From the NCBI RefSeq assembly GCF_022429645.1, contig NZ_CP092480.1, positions 461,501 through 525,500 on the forward strand: a stretch of DNA of 64,000 nt, given 5' to 3'. The notes beneath the pieces were generated by a model. That model saw only the letters and a program-made list of their open reading frames with translations. It searched no databases and was not told where the DNA came from. Below are positions 18,199 to 28,100 of this stretch, piece by piece. A program made the translations under genes and the position numbers. Positions within the stretch are counted from its first letter, which is position 1. Each line of letters begins with the position of its first letter. This DNA comes from Lutibacter sp. A80. Its GTDB lineage: Bacteria; Bacteroidota; Bacteroidia; Flavobacteriales; Flavobacteriaceae.

Positions 18199-18234
18199 CT
18201 ATAAATGAATGATGCATTGCTTCATTTTTATAGA
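18199..18234 (+). promoter_or_regulatory. Hairpin between the riboswitch and the nrdG start (possible expression platform)
   Basis: TCTATAAATGAA pairs with TTCATTTTTATAGA apart from a 2-nt bulge, around an 11-nt loop. It ends 15 nt before the preferred ATG (18250), a good position to block ribosome access or, less likely, to terminate transcription, since it lacks a following T-run. Confidence 0.45.
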
Positions 18235-18249
18235 TAAAACGTGTTAGTG

Positions 18250-18702
18250 ATGAATTTTTCGAGCGTTCAAATAGTTTTACAGGAAGTACCTGGAGAAATT
18301 AGTATTTGCTTTAGTATTTGCGGTTGTACTTTGGGGTGTAAAGGCTGTCATTCTCCTATCTTATGGAAAGCTTCTAATGGAGAACCATTAACTATAGATA
18401 TATTTAAAAAAATACTTGCAAAATATAAGGGTTTGGCAAGTTGTGTATTATTTATGGGAGGTGAATGGCATAAAAATACATTGCTTAATTATCTCGAATA
18501 TGCTAAAAATGTTGGTTATAAAACCTGTCTATATACTGGTAATGATAATGTTGACAGTAAACTGCTAGCACATTTAAACTTTATTAAAACAGGTAAATGG
18601 ATTCAAGAATTAGGAGGTTTAGATTCACCAACAACCAATCAGAAATTTAAAGAAGTACAATCAAATAAATTATTAAATCATTTATTTCAACAAAAATTAT
18701 AA
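18250..18702 (+). CDS. nrdG: Anaerobic ribonucleotide reductase activating protein (radical SAM)
   Basis: A 150-residue radical SAM activase that installs the glycyl radical on NrdD. It carries the CX3CX2C cluster motif as CTLGCKGC within CGCTLGCKGCHSPILWK, and FMGGEWH in place of the usual GGEP-type SAM-binding motif. The frame is open from GTG at 18241, but the ATG at 18250 (MNFSSVQIVLQEVPGE) is the better start. NrdD follows after 3 nt, and both are under the upstream cobalamin riboswitch. Confidence 0.9.
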   Translation: MNFSSVQIVLQEVPGEISICFSICGCTLGCKGCHSPILWKASNGEPLTIDIFKKILAKYKGLASCVLFMGGEWHKNTLLNYLEYAKNVGYKTCLYTGNDNVDSKLLAHLNFIKTGKWIQELGGLDSPTTNQKFKEVQSNKLLNHLFQQKL

Positions 18703-18705
18703 GCC

Positions 18706-20580
18706 ATGATTAGATTAACCGAACAACAAGTAGCTAAAAAAATTAATTTTATTAGTAATTATATTAATGCTAATAATGCAGCAGATGGATCTAAAATGGA
18801 TGCAAATGCAAATGTTTCTTCAAAAAATATTGCTACCATGGAAGCCGAACTGAATAAAGATATTAATATTCAAGTAAACCGACAGCTAGTAAAAAATAAA
18901 ATAGAACAACTTTTTGGTAACGATTTGGCTAAGGAATATATTCGGCAAATAGAATCTCATGAAATTTATGTACACGACGAAACATCATTAAAGCCCTATT
19001 GTACTTCTATAAGTATGTATCCTTTTTTGTTTGATGGATTAACCAAATTAGGAGGTGAAAGTAGAGCACCGCAACATTTGGAGAGTTATTGTGGTGAATT
19101 TGTGAATCTTGTTTTTGCTATAAGTTCTCAGTTTGCTGGAGCTTTAGCTACAGTAGAATTTTTATTGTATTTCGATTATTTTGCAAGAAAAGATTTTGGT
19201 AATGATTACTTAAATACAAATACTAAAACTATTTCCAATCATCTACAGCATGCCGTTTATGCAATTAATCAACCAGCAGCTGCACGCGGGTATCAGTCAG
19301 TTTTTTGGAATATTTCTTTATATGATGAAAAGTATTTCGATAGTTTATTTGGTGCATTTGTTTTTCCAGATATGAGTAAGCCAAAATGGGATAGTTTAAA
19401 AAAATTACAACATTTTTTTATGAAATGGTTTAATGCAGAAAGAGAAAAAGCAGTGTTAACTTTCCCCGTTGTTACTGCCGCAATGTTGGTAAAAGATGGA
19501 AAACCTGCTGATACTGAATTTGCTGAAATGTGTGCTACAGAATTAAGTGAAGGCAATTCTTTTTTTATTTACCAATCGGAAAGTGCAGATAGTTTGGCAT
19601 CTTGTTGTAGGCTTAGAAATGAAATTAGCGATAATACATTTAGTTATTCACTAGGAGCAGGAGGTGTTTCAACTGGTTCTGTAAATGTTATTACCTTAAA
19701 TATGAATCGTTTAATTCAAAAAGGAAACGATCTTAAAACTGAAATTACTAAAATTCAAAAATATCAAGTTGCTTATAGAAGTCTAATTGAAGAATATAAA
19801 AATGCAGGAATGCTTCCTGTTTATAATGCTGGATTTATTTCGTTAGAGAAACAGTTTTTAACCATTGGAATTAATGGTATGGTTGAAGCAGCTGAAAGTA
19901 AAGGAATAGCAGTTGAAAACAGTACAGCATACAAGGAGTTTGTTTCAAAACATCTTAAAATTATTTATGATGCGAATAAAGAAGCAAAAAAGAAATACGG
20001 TTTTATGTTTAATACCGAATTTGTTCCAGCTGAAAATTTAGGTGTAAAAAATGCTAAATGGGATAAAGAAGATGGCTTATTTGTTCCGCGTGATTGTTAT
20101 AATTCTTATTTTTATCCTGTTGAAGATACTTCAATAAATACATTAGATAAAATTATACTACACGGAAAAGAAATAATTAAATATTTAGATGGTGGATCAG
20201 CGCTTCATTTAAACTTAGAGGAAGCACCAAATAAAGAAGGTTTTTTAAAATTAATTAATGCAACTGCTTTGGCTGGATGTAATTATTTTTGCTTTAATAT
20301 AAAAATTACTATTTGTAATGATTGTGAAAATATAGATAAAAGAACGCTTCAAAAATGTAGTAAATGTGATTCTAAAAATATAGATTATGGTACTAGAGTA
20401 ATTGGTTATTTAAAACGTGTTTCGAATTTTAGTTCTGCAAGACAACAAGAACACGATTTAAGATTTTACCATTGTGAAGAACTAAAAAATACTACTTCGA
20501 AATTACAAAGTACAAGAATTGAAAAATTAAAAATGTTTGAGCAAAAAACACAGGAAGAATATACAACTGTAAAACACTAA
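18706..20580 (+). CDS. nrdD: Anaerobic (class III) ribonucleoside-triphosphate reductase
   Basis: Glycyl-radical enzyme reducing ribonucleotides in the absence of oxygen and without B12. 624 residues. The C-terminal zinc ribbon is CNDC...CSKC (about residues 535-552). The glycyl radical site is in RVIGYL, Gly about residue 567. The N-terminus lacks a recognisable ATP-cone and starts directly with the catalytic part (MIRLTEQQVAKKINFI), shorter than E. coli NrdD (about 710 residues). Several catalytic-core Cys are present (e.g. ASCCRLRNE). It is followed by a hairpin shared with the convergent neighbour. Confidence 0.93.
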   Translation: MIRLTEQQVAKKINFISNYINANNAADGSKMDANANVSSKNIATMEAELNKDINIQVNRQLVKNKIEQLFGNDLAKEYIRQIESHEIYVHDETSLKPYCTSISMYPFLFDGLTKLGGESRAPQHLESYCGEFVNLVFAISSQFAGALATVEFLLYFDYFARKDFGNDYLNTNTKTISNHLQHAVYAINQPAAARGYQSVFWNISLYDEKYFDSLFGAFVFPDMSKPKWDSLKKLQHFFMKWFNAEREKAVLTFPVVTAAMLVKDGKPADTEFAEMCATELSEGNSFFIYQSESADSLASCCRLRNEISDNTFSYSLGAGGVSTGSVNVITLNMNRLIQKGNDLKTEITKIQKYQVAYRSLIEEYKNAGMLPVYNAGFISLEKQFLTIGINGMVEAAESKGIAVENSTAYKEFVSKHLKIIYDANKEAKKKYGFMFNTEFVPAENLGVKNAKWDKEDGLFVPRDCYNSYFYPVEDTSINTLDKIILHGKEIIKYLDGGSALHLNLEEAPNKEGFLKLINATALAGCNYFCFNIKITICNDCENIDKRTLQKCSKCDSKNIDYGTRVIGYLKRVSNFSSARQQEHDLRFYHCEELKNTTSKLQSTRIEKLKMFEQKTQEEYTTVKH

Positions 20581-20593
20581 TTTAAATCTGGTA

Positions 20594-20627
20594 AATTGTT
20601 TTTCTGGTCTTGGCTAGAAAAACAATT
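20594..20627. terminator. Convergent terminator after nrdD
   Basis: AATTGTTTTTCT and AGAAAAACAATT form a perfect 12-bp stem around a 10-nt loop; the stem itself is T/A-rich on both strands. It reaches the last bases of the stop of the opposing T9SS gene. Confidence 0.7.
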
Positions 20628-23463
20628 ATCGTCTAATTAAGCTAAAATGACCGTTTTTTATGCGTGTATTATTTTGTTTATCAGTAAGTTCAACGGAGAA
20701 CCAATAATCTGTTGCAGGCAATACTTTGCCGTTTAATGTTCCATCCCAACCATTTCCATTAGGATTTAGGGATGTTATAATTTTACCAAATCTATCAAAA
20801 ATATAGATGTTAGATGTTGGGTAAAAATAGTTGTTGGCTCCGAGAACTTTCCATGTATCATTAACACCATCATTATTTGGAGTAAAAAAATTCGGAAAGC
20901 CTATAACTGAAACTTCAAGAGAGGTAAAACCACATCCATTTTTATCTATAGTATATATTGTATGTATTCCAGCAGAAACATTTTCAAAATAAGGATCTGG
21001 TTGGTAATCACCATTATAATTATCTAATGCAAACTCATAAGTTCCAATTCCTAAATTAGTTGTATCTATAGTAATAGTATTATTGTCAGAATCGTCTAGA
21101 ATAGTTATGTCTTTAGCATATAAAACAGGAATATTAGACTCTTTTACATTAAATAAACTAAAACCTTCACAACTTTTGTTTGCATAATCTCTATAAACTT
21201 TAACCTCATAAATACCTTCTTTTTCAGCATAATAAATTGGTTCTGTTGCATCTATAATCGGTGAATTGTTATAATACCATTGGTATTTATCACCATTTTC
21301 ATAAGTGTTTCCATTTAGTTGTACTCGATATGTTTTTGGAGTATCTTCAATAGTTCCTATGCATAAAATAATATCTTCAATTACACTATTTGGTAAAGGT
21401 ATTTTATTAATGATAATGTTAAATTTCCCTGCTGAAATACAATTGTTGTTTTCTTTATTAGAAATTCTTACAAAAATTTCGCTATCAGGGTAATCTTTAA
21501 CTCCTTCTATTTGATTGATTTGTAGTTGAAGATCGTTTGTGTTATTATAAAACTCTACAGCTGTTTCAAATGCGGGATTAGCAGATAAATTATGTATGGA
21601 AGCCCTTTTCGCTTCAAAATCAAAAGAGGCAATTCCACTGCTAATACTTGTTTCTGTACCAATTCCTAAGTCATTTTCACAGAGATATTCATTTGTATAA
21701 CTATCTAAATTTGGCGTTTCATATACATTTAATTCCATCTCGCCAAGAGTAAAACAATTTGTATTTTTATTTGTTATTTTTAAAATTAGGTTTGCATTTG
21801 TAGTTGAATTATATGCTGAAGGATTTAAAATTGGATTGTTATTTTTAAAATCGTTTTCTGAATCAAAAAATTGAACTTCTAAATCAGTATTATTATTGGT
21901 GATTTCTGATAATTTAGAGTTTAAATTAAATAGTGTAATTCCGTTTAAACTATTAGTATCTATATCACATTGGTCATAAATAATTTTTGAAGGCGCTGTT
22001 GGTGGATCGTAAACTTCAACTTCAAATTCACCTTTGTAAAGTATCGCTTTTCCACATTTATCCACTAAATTTATTTCAAGATTATACAATCCTTCATCTG
22101 ATTTTGTAACATTTGTTAGTGATAAATTTTTTAGATTTTGAGTTCCTGGAATTATAACATTGTTAAACGTCCAATTATAAATTGGAGTTCCTATACCAGA
22201 AATATCTTCTGTATTAAAAATATAATCATTACCGGTACACAATTTTATAGTTTGGTTGGTAATTATTTCTTGGGTTTCATTGTTTGTAATTTCTATAGTA
22301 GAAAATATTGAAGCAATAAATGGAGGTAAACCTTGTGTAGATTTATTTGTGCCTAAACTTATTGCGTTGGGGATGTAATTACTTGCATTACCATCATTTT
22401 CAGGACTTTCAATAACGCTTAAATAAGAACTACCATCATCATAGGTAGAAGACATTGTTCTATATATTTTTTGGTCTGGACCAAGTTGTAATGCACTTCT
22501 AAATTGATTTCCAGTATCTAGAATTACTTTAGAGCTATTAATTTCAACAGTTGTGTTTTTTGTAATATCGAATTGGTAAAGAGAAGAAGTATGGTTGTTT
22601 GGGTTGTTATATTCAGCATAAACTTGATTAAAGTAATTGTTAGAACCTGTAACATATAATTTTTCTCCGTTTCCAGAAAATTCAGCCCCGTAAGGAAAAT
22701 CATTTGGTGCTGTTAAATTTAAAGTTTGCGGGTTGCTAACACTTCCGGTTTCATTATTAAAATCATATAAAATAAAACGTTTTTCTCCTAAATGAGCAAT
22801 AGCTATTTTTTTGCCATCAGGAGAAATTTTTAGGTATCCTCTTGGATCATCAGAAAAATAACTTGAGTTTGATGTTGTTGGGGTATTTGCAACACCAGTA
22901 GCACTAACTTTGTAGGCTTTAAACTCATTTTGAACATAAGAAACTACCCAAAAAGTTTCACATTCTTTACCATTTATTGCTGCTACTTTTTCAGACCAAT
23001 TTTCAGCTTTTCCTTCATTTAAATCAACAGGGCCGTTAATGATATCTCCTAAACCATTATTTTGATTCATATCTATTGTGTAATAATAAAACCCTTTTTC
23101 ACCATTATCAATTGCAGCACCAACCGTAAATAAATAATAGATATTTGTTGAACTTGGTTTTGGAATAATCATAGCTGATTGTGTACTAGAAGCATTTCCT
23201 TTTAAATTTAAACCGTTTGGCATAGGAGTATGGTTTTTATTCCAAACAGTTTTACCGTCAGAATAAAACAATAAATTTCCATTTGTATCAGAAAAAGAAG
23301 AGCAACCTTCACGCGTATTTATTTGTCCGCCATCTATTGAAACTGGAGTTCCAGAATTAAAATCAATTCCTGCATGTTCTCCAAAATACCAAATATTTGC
23401 CTCACTCTGAGCAAAAGCGGTTAAATTGAACAAAAATAAAATGATGAATAATTTTTTTTTCAT
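20626..23463 (-). CDS. Secreted T9SS protein with type B sorting domain (beta-propeller plus Ig-like repeats)
   Basis: A 945-residue export protein. I start at the ATG at 23461-23463, giving a clean signal peptide (MKKKLFIILFLFNLTAFAQ). Residues 25-390 contain propeller-like strands (IWYFGEHAGIDF, LLFYSDGKTVWN, LKISPDGKKIAIAH) ending in LPPFIASIF, then Ig/PKD-like domains, and the last 85 residues are the gliding-motility-associated/type B sorting domain (GFPNFFTPNNDGVNDTWKV, YIFDRFGK, GWDGTLNGK, PATDYWFSVEL). The domain directs passage through the type IX secretion system and attachment or release at the surface. It is 52 nt downstream of a paralogue with an almost identical C-terminus. Function at the surface is unknown. 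Confidence 0.85.
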   Translation of the reverse strand: MKKKLFIILFLFNLTAFAQSEANIWYFGEHAGIDFNSGTPVSIDGGQINTREGCSSFSDTNGNLLFYSDGKTVWNKNHTPMPNGLNLKGNASSTQSAMIIPKPSSTNIYYLFTVGAAIDNGEKGFYYYTIDMNQNNGLGDIINGPVDLNEGKAENWSEKVAAINGKECETFWVVSYVQNEFKAYKVSATGVANTPTTSNSSYFSDDPRGYLKISPDGKKIAIAHLGEKRFILYDFNNETGSVSNPQTLNLTAPNDFPYGAEFSGNGEKLYVTGSNNYFNQVYAEYNNPNNHTSSLYQFDITKNTTVEINSSKVILDTGNQFRSALQLGPDQKIYRTMSSTYDDGSSYLSVIESPENDGNASNYIPNAISLGTNKSTQGLPPFIASIFSTIEITNNETQEIITNQTIKLCTGNDYIFNTEDISGIGTPIYNWTFNNVIIPGTQNLKNLSLTNVTKSDEGLYNLEINLVDKCGKAILYKGEFEVEVYDPPTAPSKIIYDQCDIDTNSLNGITLFNLNSKLSEITNNNTDLEVQFFDSENDFKNNNPILNPSAYNSTTNANLILKITNKNTNCFTLGEMELNVYETPNLDSYTNEYLCENDLGIGTETSISSGIASFDFEAKRASIHNLSANPAFETAVEFYNNTNDLQLQINQIEGVKDYPDSEIFVRISNKENNNCISAGKFNIIINKIPLPNSVIEDIILCIGTIEDTPKTYRVQLNGNTYENGDKYQWYYNNSPIIDATEPIYYAEKEGIYEVKVYRDYANKSCEGFSLFNVKESNIPVLYAKDITILDDSDNNTITIDTTNLGIGTYEFALDNYNGDYQPDPYFENVSAGIHTIYTIDKNGCGFTSLEVSVIGFPNFFTPNNDGVNDTWKVLGANNYFYPTSNIYIFDRFGKIITSLNPNGNGWDGTLNGKVLPATDYWFSVELTDKQNNTRIKNGHFSLIRR
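20633..20910 (-). repeat. Direct repeat copy A (encodes T9SS sorting domain)
   Basis: About 270 bp at the 3' end of the 945-residue gene, highly similar (by eye near 85-90%) to 23541-23820. Long identical stretches are shared, such as the segments encoding IYIFDRFGK and NNDGVNDTWKV. The pair could support recombination or gene conversion between neighbouring paralogues. Confidence 0.75.
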
Positions 23464-23533
23464 TTTAAAATTAAAAATTTGCACTAAATATATGACAAGT
23501 AATTTTAAAATTCATGTATTAATAATAAATCTA

Positions 23534-26500
23534 TTATTTTCTTATTAAACTAAAATGACCATTTTTTATGCGTGTATTTCCATATTTATCTGTAAGTTGT
23601 ACAGAAAACCAATAATCTGTTGCAGGCAATGGCTTGCCGTTTAATGTTCCATCCCATCCATTTTCGTCTGGAGTTAAGGAGGTTATGACTTTACCAAATC
23701 TATCAAAAATATAGATGTTAGATGTTGGATAAAAATAGTTATTGGCTCCGATAACTTTCCAAGTATCATTAACACCATCATTATTTGGAGTGAAAAATTT
23801 TGGAAATCCAATAACTGAAATGTCTATTGACTGAACAGCACAACCATTTTTATCATTTACATAAATTGTGTGAATTCCAGCTGTTACATCTTCAAAATAA
23901 GCTTCATCAGTGTAAGATTGTGTATTGTCAAGTGAAAATTCATAGTCTCCAATGCCTAAATTATCTGTATTTATTTTAATTGTGTTATTTTCATTATCGT
24001 CAATTATTTCAATATCAAAAATAGTGAGAACCGCCATTTTTGATGGTTTTACCTCAATTTCTTTTGTTGTAGAACAAAGTAAGCCATCTTTATTAGTAAG
24101 TGTTATATAATAAAATCCAGCTTCAGTAATGTTACACTCAAAAGAGTTAGAAATTAAATCTCCAGAAGAGTTGTGCCAAAAATATTGGTATAAATCGGTA
24201 TTTAAATTTTCAATTTCAGGAGTTAATATTAAAGGTTTTTGAGGTGTTGTTATACATAAAATTTGAGGAGAATTTACTTCAAATTCAGGTAGTTTTTCTG
24301 TATGCAGTGTTGCTACATGGTTTAACCCTAAACAAGCATTCATATTATCGCTATCAACTCTAGTATATATTTTTTGTACCCAAGGTGTGGTGTTTCTATA
24401 ATTTGAAATATCAGAAATGCTATTAGTTTCGGATAAAGCATCCTCTAGATTTTCGAAAAATAAAATTTGGATTTCTTGTAAAGAAAATAAAGGGTTGCTA
24501 TCTAATACTTTTTGTTGTAGATCACTAAAATTAAATTGTGTTTTACCATCTTGATTGTTTGCAGGATATTCTTCGCAACTATAAAAGTGTAAAATTTCAA
24601 AATCCGAAGGAATTTGTGTTACACTTACTTTTAATGTTATTTCTGAATAGCTTTCGCAATTATTAGTGTTTGAAATTTTTACATAAACTTTACTGTTTAT
24701 TACTGATGGATTTTTATATGCAATAGGATTTTTTATGAGGCTTAGATGTTCTTTGTCTGAGTAAAATTCAAAATTTTCATTATTATAATTTTCAGAGATT
24801 AATTTTTTGGATTCATTTAAATTGAAAAAGCTAAAACCATCATTGTCATCATCGCATTGCGTTAATTCAACAGAATTTTTAACATTGGGGAGTAAATTAA
24901 CTGTTAATGTAGCTTCATTAGAATATAAACCACAAGAATTCCCTAACTTTTCCATATAAACTCTAAAACTATAGTTGTTGAAACTATTAGGAGTATTTTT
25001 AATAGTTAATGTATTAGAGTTACTTCCATTATAATTTTCGTTATCAGTAATGTTTTGCCATCTAGTGCCATTATCTGTACTTACCTGCCATTGATATAAA
25101 TCTATTTGGTTTGTATTTATTGTAAAAATTGAATTTGTAAATATGCAAGAATTTATATTTTTAGGTTGATCTATAATACTAATTTCTGCAAATGTATTGT
25201 AGTTACTATTTGGTAGTGTATATCCATTATTGGCATTAGTTACTACACCATTATTATTTACAGTAATAGTTGAATTTCCTAAATAATTATCATTATTTTC
25301 ATCAGAAAAACCAGCTTCAATACTATCATTACAATTGTCACCGTCGCTATCAAAATCTATATAACTAAAAACACCATCTGAATCTAAATCATTAAGAGTA
25401 TAACCGATTTCTCCGCTATCTGGAGTTTTTTCTGCATTATTATCCCAACCATTAAATCCAATTGTTGCGTTTACATTATCAATTATTCCGTCATAGTTTT
25501 TATCGAGTAAATTGCTTCCAGATTCAAAAAGATCAAAAATACCATCATTATCACTATCTAAATCGTAAAAATCAACTACATCATCATTGTCAGAATCAAT
25601 AGGAGTGGAATTTATATCAAATACGTCATCTAAGCCATTTTCATCTGTGTCTACAGCAGCTAATAAAATTTCTTTACCTTGGTTTTCAATAATATCAGGA
25701 ATTCCATCATTATCACTATCTAGATCAAGGGCATCTTCAATTCCATCATTATCGTTATCATTAGCATAATCAGTAAGAGAAATTATACCATTAAATATTG
25801 ATGGATCATTAATATTTGTTAATTGATGAATAAATGAAAATCCAGTAACTTTATTTGCTAAAAACTGAAAAGGAGTAGTACCACTAGGTGTTGGATTAAT
25901 TTTAAAACGAATTTCAGAACCAGTTATTTGCGTTATACCTGTTTCGTAAATTTCATCAAAATTTGTGTCAACAAGAAGCCGATTATCTGGATCAATAAGT
26001 GTAATTGTTTTATTGGCAGGAGTAATTTTAGCAACAAAATAGGCTCCTTCGTTAATTATGTGTGTAATAGCAGTGTTTTCAGTGAATTTAAAATTTATAG
26101 AGTCTGAAAAATTTATAGTATAATTATTAATTGTGTTTATAGTAGCTGAAATTTCACTTTTAAAATTTCCATTAGCATCTCCAGTAAAACTATTTGTAGT
26201 GTTTGTATTGTCTGTAATTGTAAAATTTCCACTTGCAAAATTTTTAATTTCTGGTTCGTTGTTAAGAACAATACTAGGAGAATTTATATTTGATAGATTA
26301 ATTTTTGCATCTCCTTTAGATTCAATAGAATTTAAGATACCATCATTATCATTGTCAATATCTATATTGTCAATAATACCATCTTTATCAGTATCTGCAG
26401 GACAAAAGCTAATGGGTACTTCAAAGGATTCGAAGGTTAAATTTGTACAACTTATGTAACCTATTAATTTATAGATTCCTGGATCAAGCGGAGTTAAAAC

Positions 26501-28018
26501 AGTACTATTTCCTTTGCTAACAAAACCGGTTCCATCATTAAAGAACCACTCTAAAGAATCGAAGTTTTGTGTATTTAGAGCTTCTAAAGTAATATTACCA
26601 ATACAATTACCTAATGTTTGAAAACTGGTATTGAAATTTATTTCTGGAGCTGTAGGAAAACCAGAATAAAAACTTCCAGAGCTTGCAGATCCGTTATAAT
26701 TAAAATAAGCACAATATAGTTCGTTATCACTTTCTACAGAAACATTTCCACTAAGTCCAGTAGCTTTATAGGTAACATACTCTGTATTTCCAGGAACATC
26801 ACTTGGACTTGAAAAATTTGTGATTGGTAAATTATTGATAGTTACTGTAGCTCCTTTTTTTGATATAATTGTAACACCACCCGTAAAAGTAATTGATCCA
26901 ATTTTATCAATGTTAGCAATATTATCTACATTTCCTCTAGTACTACAACTTAAAGGAGGTACAAAAAACATACCTTGGTTAGCTTCAGAATTTGTTGCGC
27001 CAATTCCTTGATATGCAAAAACATCTTCTGAAGTTTTTACGTACATATTACCATTAGTACTGTATTTATCACCTTCAATTAAGTAATAATTTCCTGCATT
27101 TAAGGTAGCTTCTACAGATGTACTTCCGTTAATATAAATTTCTGTATTATTATAATTAGCAACAATTAGTACATTTTCCCACTCATTTTCACCGTCACCT
27201 TTAACAAATATGTATTCTGTACCAATTTTTTCAGCTCCAACAATTTGATCTATCCCATAATCTCTTCCTCCACCATTAGAAAAACTTCCATTTGCAGAAC
27301 CACAGTTAACAACAATATCTTTATCAGATTTTACCAAACAACCAATTAAACCATCTTTATTTGCATTGCTAAAACTACTGTTAGTAGCAATTATATAACT
27401 TTCACCTTTATTTAGGTTGGCTTTTACAGGAGTTGCACCCGAATAATTTTTTATTACTAAATCTGCCGGAAGATTACTAAAATTAACTTTAGTATTATCT
27501 TCTGTAGCCATAACGGAAACAAAATTTAAATAATTAGTTTGAGGATTTTGATTGGTATAACTACCAACTCTAAATTCTTTTCCAAGGGCAGAAAGTCCTT
27601 TACTAACCAAAGCTCCAGCTTGGTCACTACTACCAGCTGACATTCTAACAGAAACATAAATTACACCTGAAGCCTCTACAATATAGCCTTTATTATTAAT
27701 AACTTTACTTGTTTGGTTAGATTGAACAAATAGTTGGGAATATCCTGTTCCTATGTAAATATCTTGGGGATTTGATTTAGAAACTTTACCTGTTATTGCA
27801 TTATTTGAAGAACCAACAGGAGTAATAGTATATGGTATTTCATTTTCACTTGGTGTTGAAATATAAATATATTGACTTTCTGGATTTGCATTTCCTATTT
27901 CAGCATTTGTTAGAGGCGGTATATAATGCGTTTTACTTAATTGGGCAAAGCTTAGTTGCCCAAAAATAAAATAAAATAGGGTGAAAATAAGTAAATATAA
28001 ACGAGGTTGCTTAATCAC
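23534..28018 (-). CDS. Giant secreted T9SS protein with calcium-type TSP3 repeats and type B sorting domain
   Basis: About 1494 residues. I choose the GTG at 28016-28018 because it gives a standard signal peptide (LYLLIFTLFYFIFGQLSFAQ); a TTG at 28042 is also open. Residues 30-420 resemble the IgGFc-binding-type N-terminal domain (VSVRMSAGSSDQAGALVSKG, GCLVKSDKDIVVNCGSANGS). A stretch from about residue 550 to 900 carries many Asp-rich thrombospondin type 3 repeats (DTDKDGIIDNIDIDNDNDG, DLDSDNDGIPD), which bind Ca2+. Ig-like repeats follow, then the type B sorting domain (FFTPNNDGVNDTWKV to NGHFSLIRK). Likely a surface adhesin or S-layer-like protein; role inferred only. Confidence 0.85.
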   Translation of the reverse strand: MIKQPRLYLLIFTLFYFIFGQLSFAQLSKTHYIPPLTNAEIGNANPESQYIYISTPSENEIPYTITPVGSSNNAITGKVSKSNPQDIYIGTGYSQLFVQSNQTSKVINNKGYIVEASGVIYVSVRMSAGSSDQAGALVSKGLSALGKEFRVGSYTNQNPQTNYLNFVSVMATEDNTKVNFSNLPADLVIKNYSGATPVKANLNKGESYIIATNSSFSNANKDGLIGCLVKSDKDIVVNCGSANGSFSNGGGRDYGIDQIVGAEKIGTEYIFVKGDGENEWENVLIVANYNNTEIYINGSTSVEATLNAGNYYLIEGDKYSTNGNMYVKTSEDVFAYQGIGATNSEANQGMFFVPPLSCSTRGNVDNIANIDKIGSITFTGGVTIISKKGATVTINNLPITNFSSPSDVPGNTEYVTYKATGLSGNVSVESDNELYCAYFNYNGSASSGSFYSGFPTAPEINFNTSFQTLGNCIGNITLEALNTQNFDSLEWFFNDGTGFVSKGNSTVLTPLDPGIYKLIGYISCTNLTFESFEVPISFCPADTDKDGIIDNIDIDNDNDGILNSIESKGDAKINLSNINSPSIVLNNEPEIKNFASGNFTITDNTNTTNSFTGDANGNFKSEISATINTINNYTINFSDSINFKFTENTAITHIINEGAYFVAKITPANKTITLIDPDNRLLVDTNFDEIYETGITQITGSEIRFKINPTPSGTTPFQFLANKVTGFSFIHQLTNINDPSIFNGIISLTDYANDNDNDGIEDALDLDSDNDGIPDIIENQGKEILLAAVDTDENGLDDVFDINSTPIDSDNDDVVDFYDLDSDNDGIFDLFESGSNLLDKNYDGIIDNVNATIGFNGWDNNAEKTPDSGEIGYTLNDLDSDGVFSYIDFDSDGDNCNDSIEAGFSDENNDNYLGNSTITVNNNGVVTNANNGYTLPNSNYNTFAEISIIDQPKNINSCIFTNSIFTINTNQIDLYQWQVSTDNGTRWQNITDNENYNGSNSNTLTIKNTPNSFNNYSFRVYMEKLGNSCGLYSNEATLTVNLLPNVKNSVELTQCDDDNDGFSFFNLNESKKLISENYNNENFEFYSDKEHLSLIKNPIAYKNPSVINSKVYVKISNTNNCESYSEITLKVSVTQIPSDFEILHFYSCEEYPANNQDGKTQFNFSDLQQKVLDSNPLFSLQEIQILFFENLEDALSETNSISDISNYRNTTPWVQKIYTRVDSDNMNACLGLNHVATLHTEKLPEFEVNSPQILCITTPQKPLILTPEIENLNTDLYQYFWHNSSGDLISNSFECNITEAGFYYITLTNKDGLLCSTTKEIEVKPSKMAVLTIFDIEIIDDNENNTIKINTDNLGIGDYEFSLDNTQSYTDEAYFEDVTAGIHTIYVNDKNGCAVQSIDISVIGFPKFFTPNNDGVNDTWKVIGANNYFYPTSNIYIFDRFGKVITSLTPDENGWDGTLNGKPLPATDYWFSVQLTDKYGNTRIKNGHFSLIRK
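23541..23820 (-). repeat. Direct repeat copy B (encodes T9SS sorting domain)
   Basis: Partner of the repeat at 20633-20910, in the same orientation about 2.9 kb away. The encoded last 85 residues differ at only a small number of positions. Confidence 0.75.
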
Positions 28019-28100
28019 AAATGACTTTAATATATAAATCAAATATAATAAGTAAATAGTTATTTTATATATAAATTTTCTAAAATATATTTGTAAAAAA

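Noticed and set aside
25300-26400. Tandem DNA repeat or CRISPR-like array
   Set aside because: The short repeated words are codons of Asp-rich thrombospondin type 3 repeats inside one reading frame; spacing is irregular and the frame is intact.
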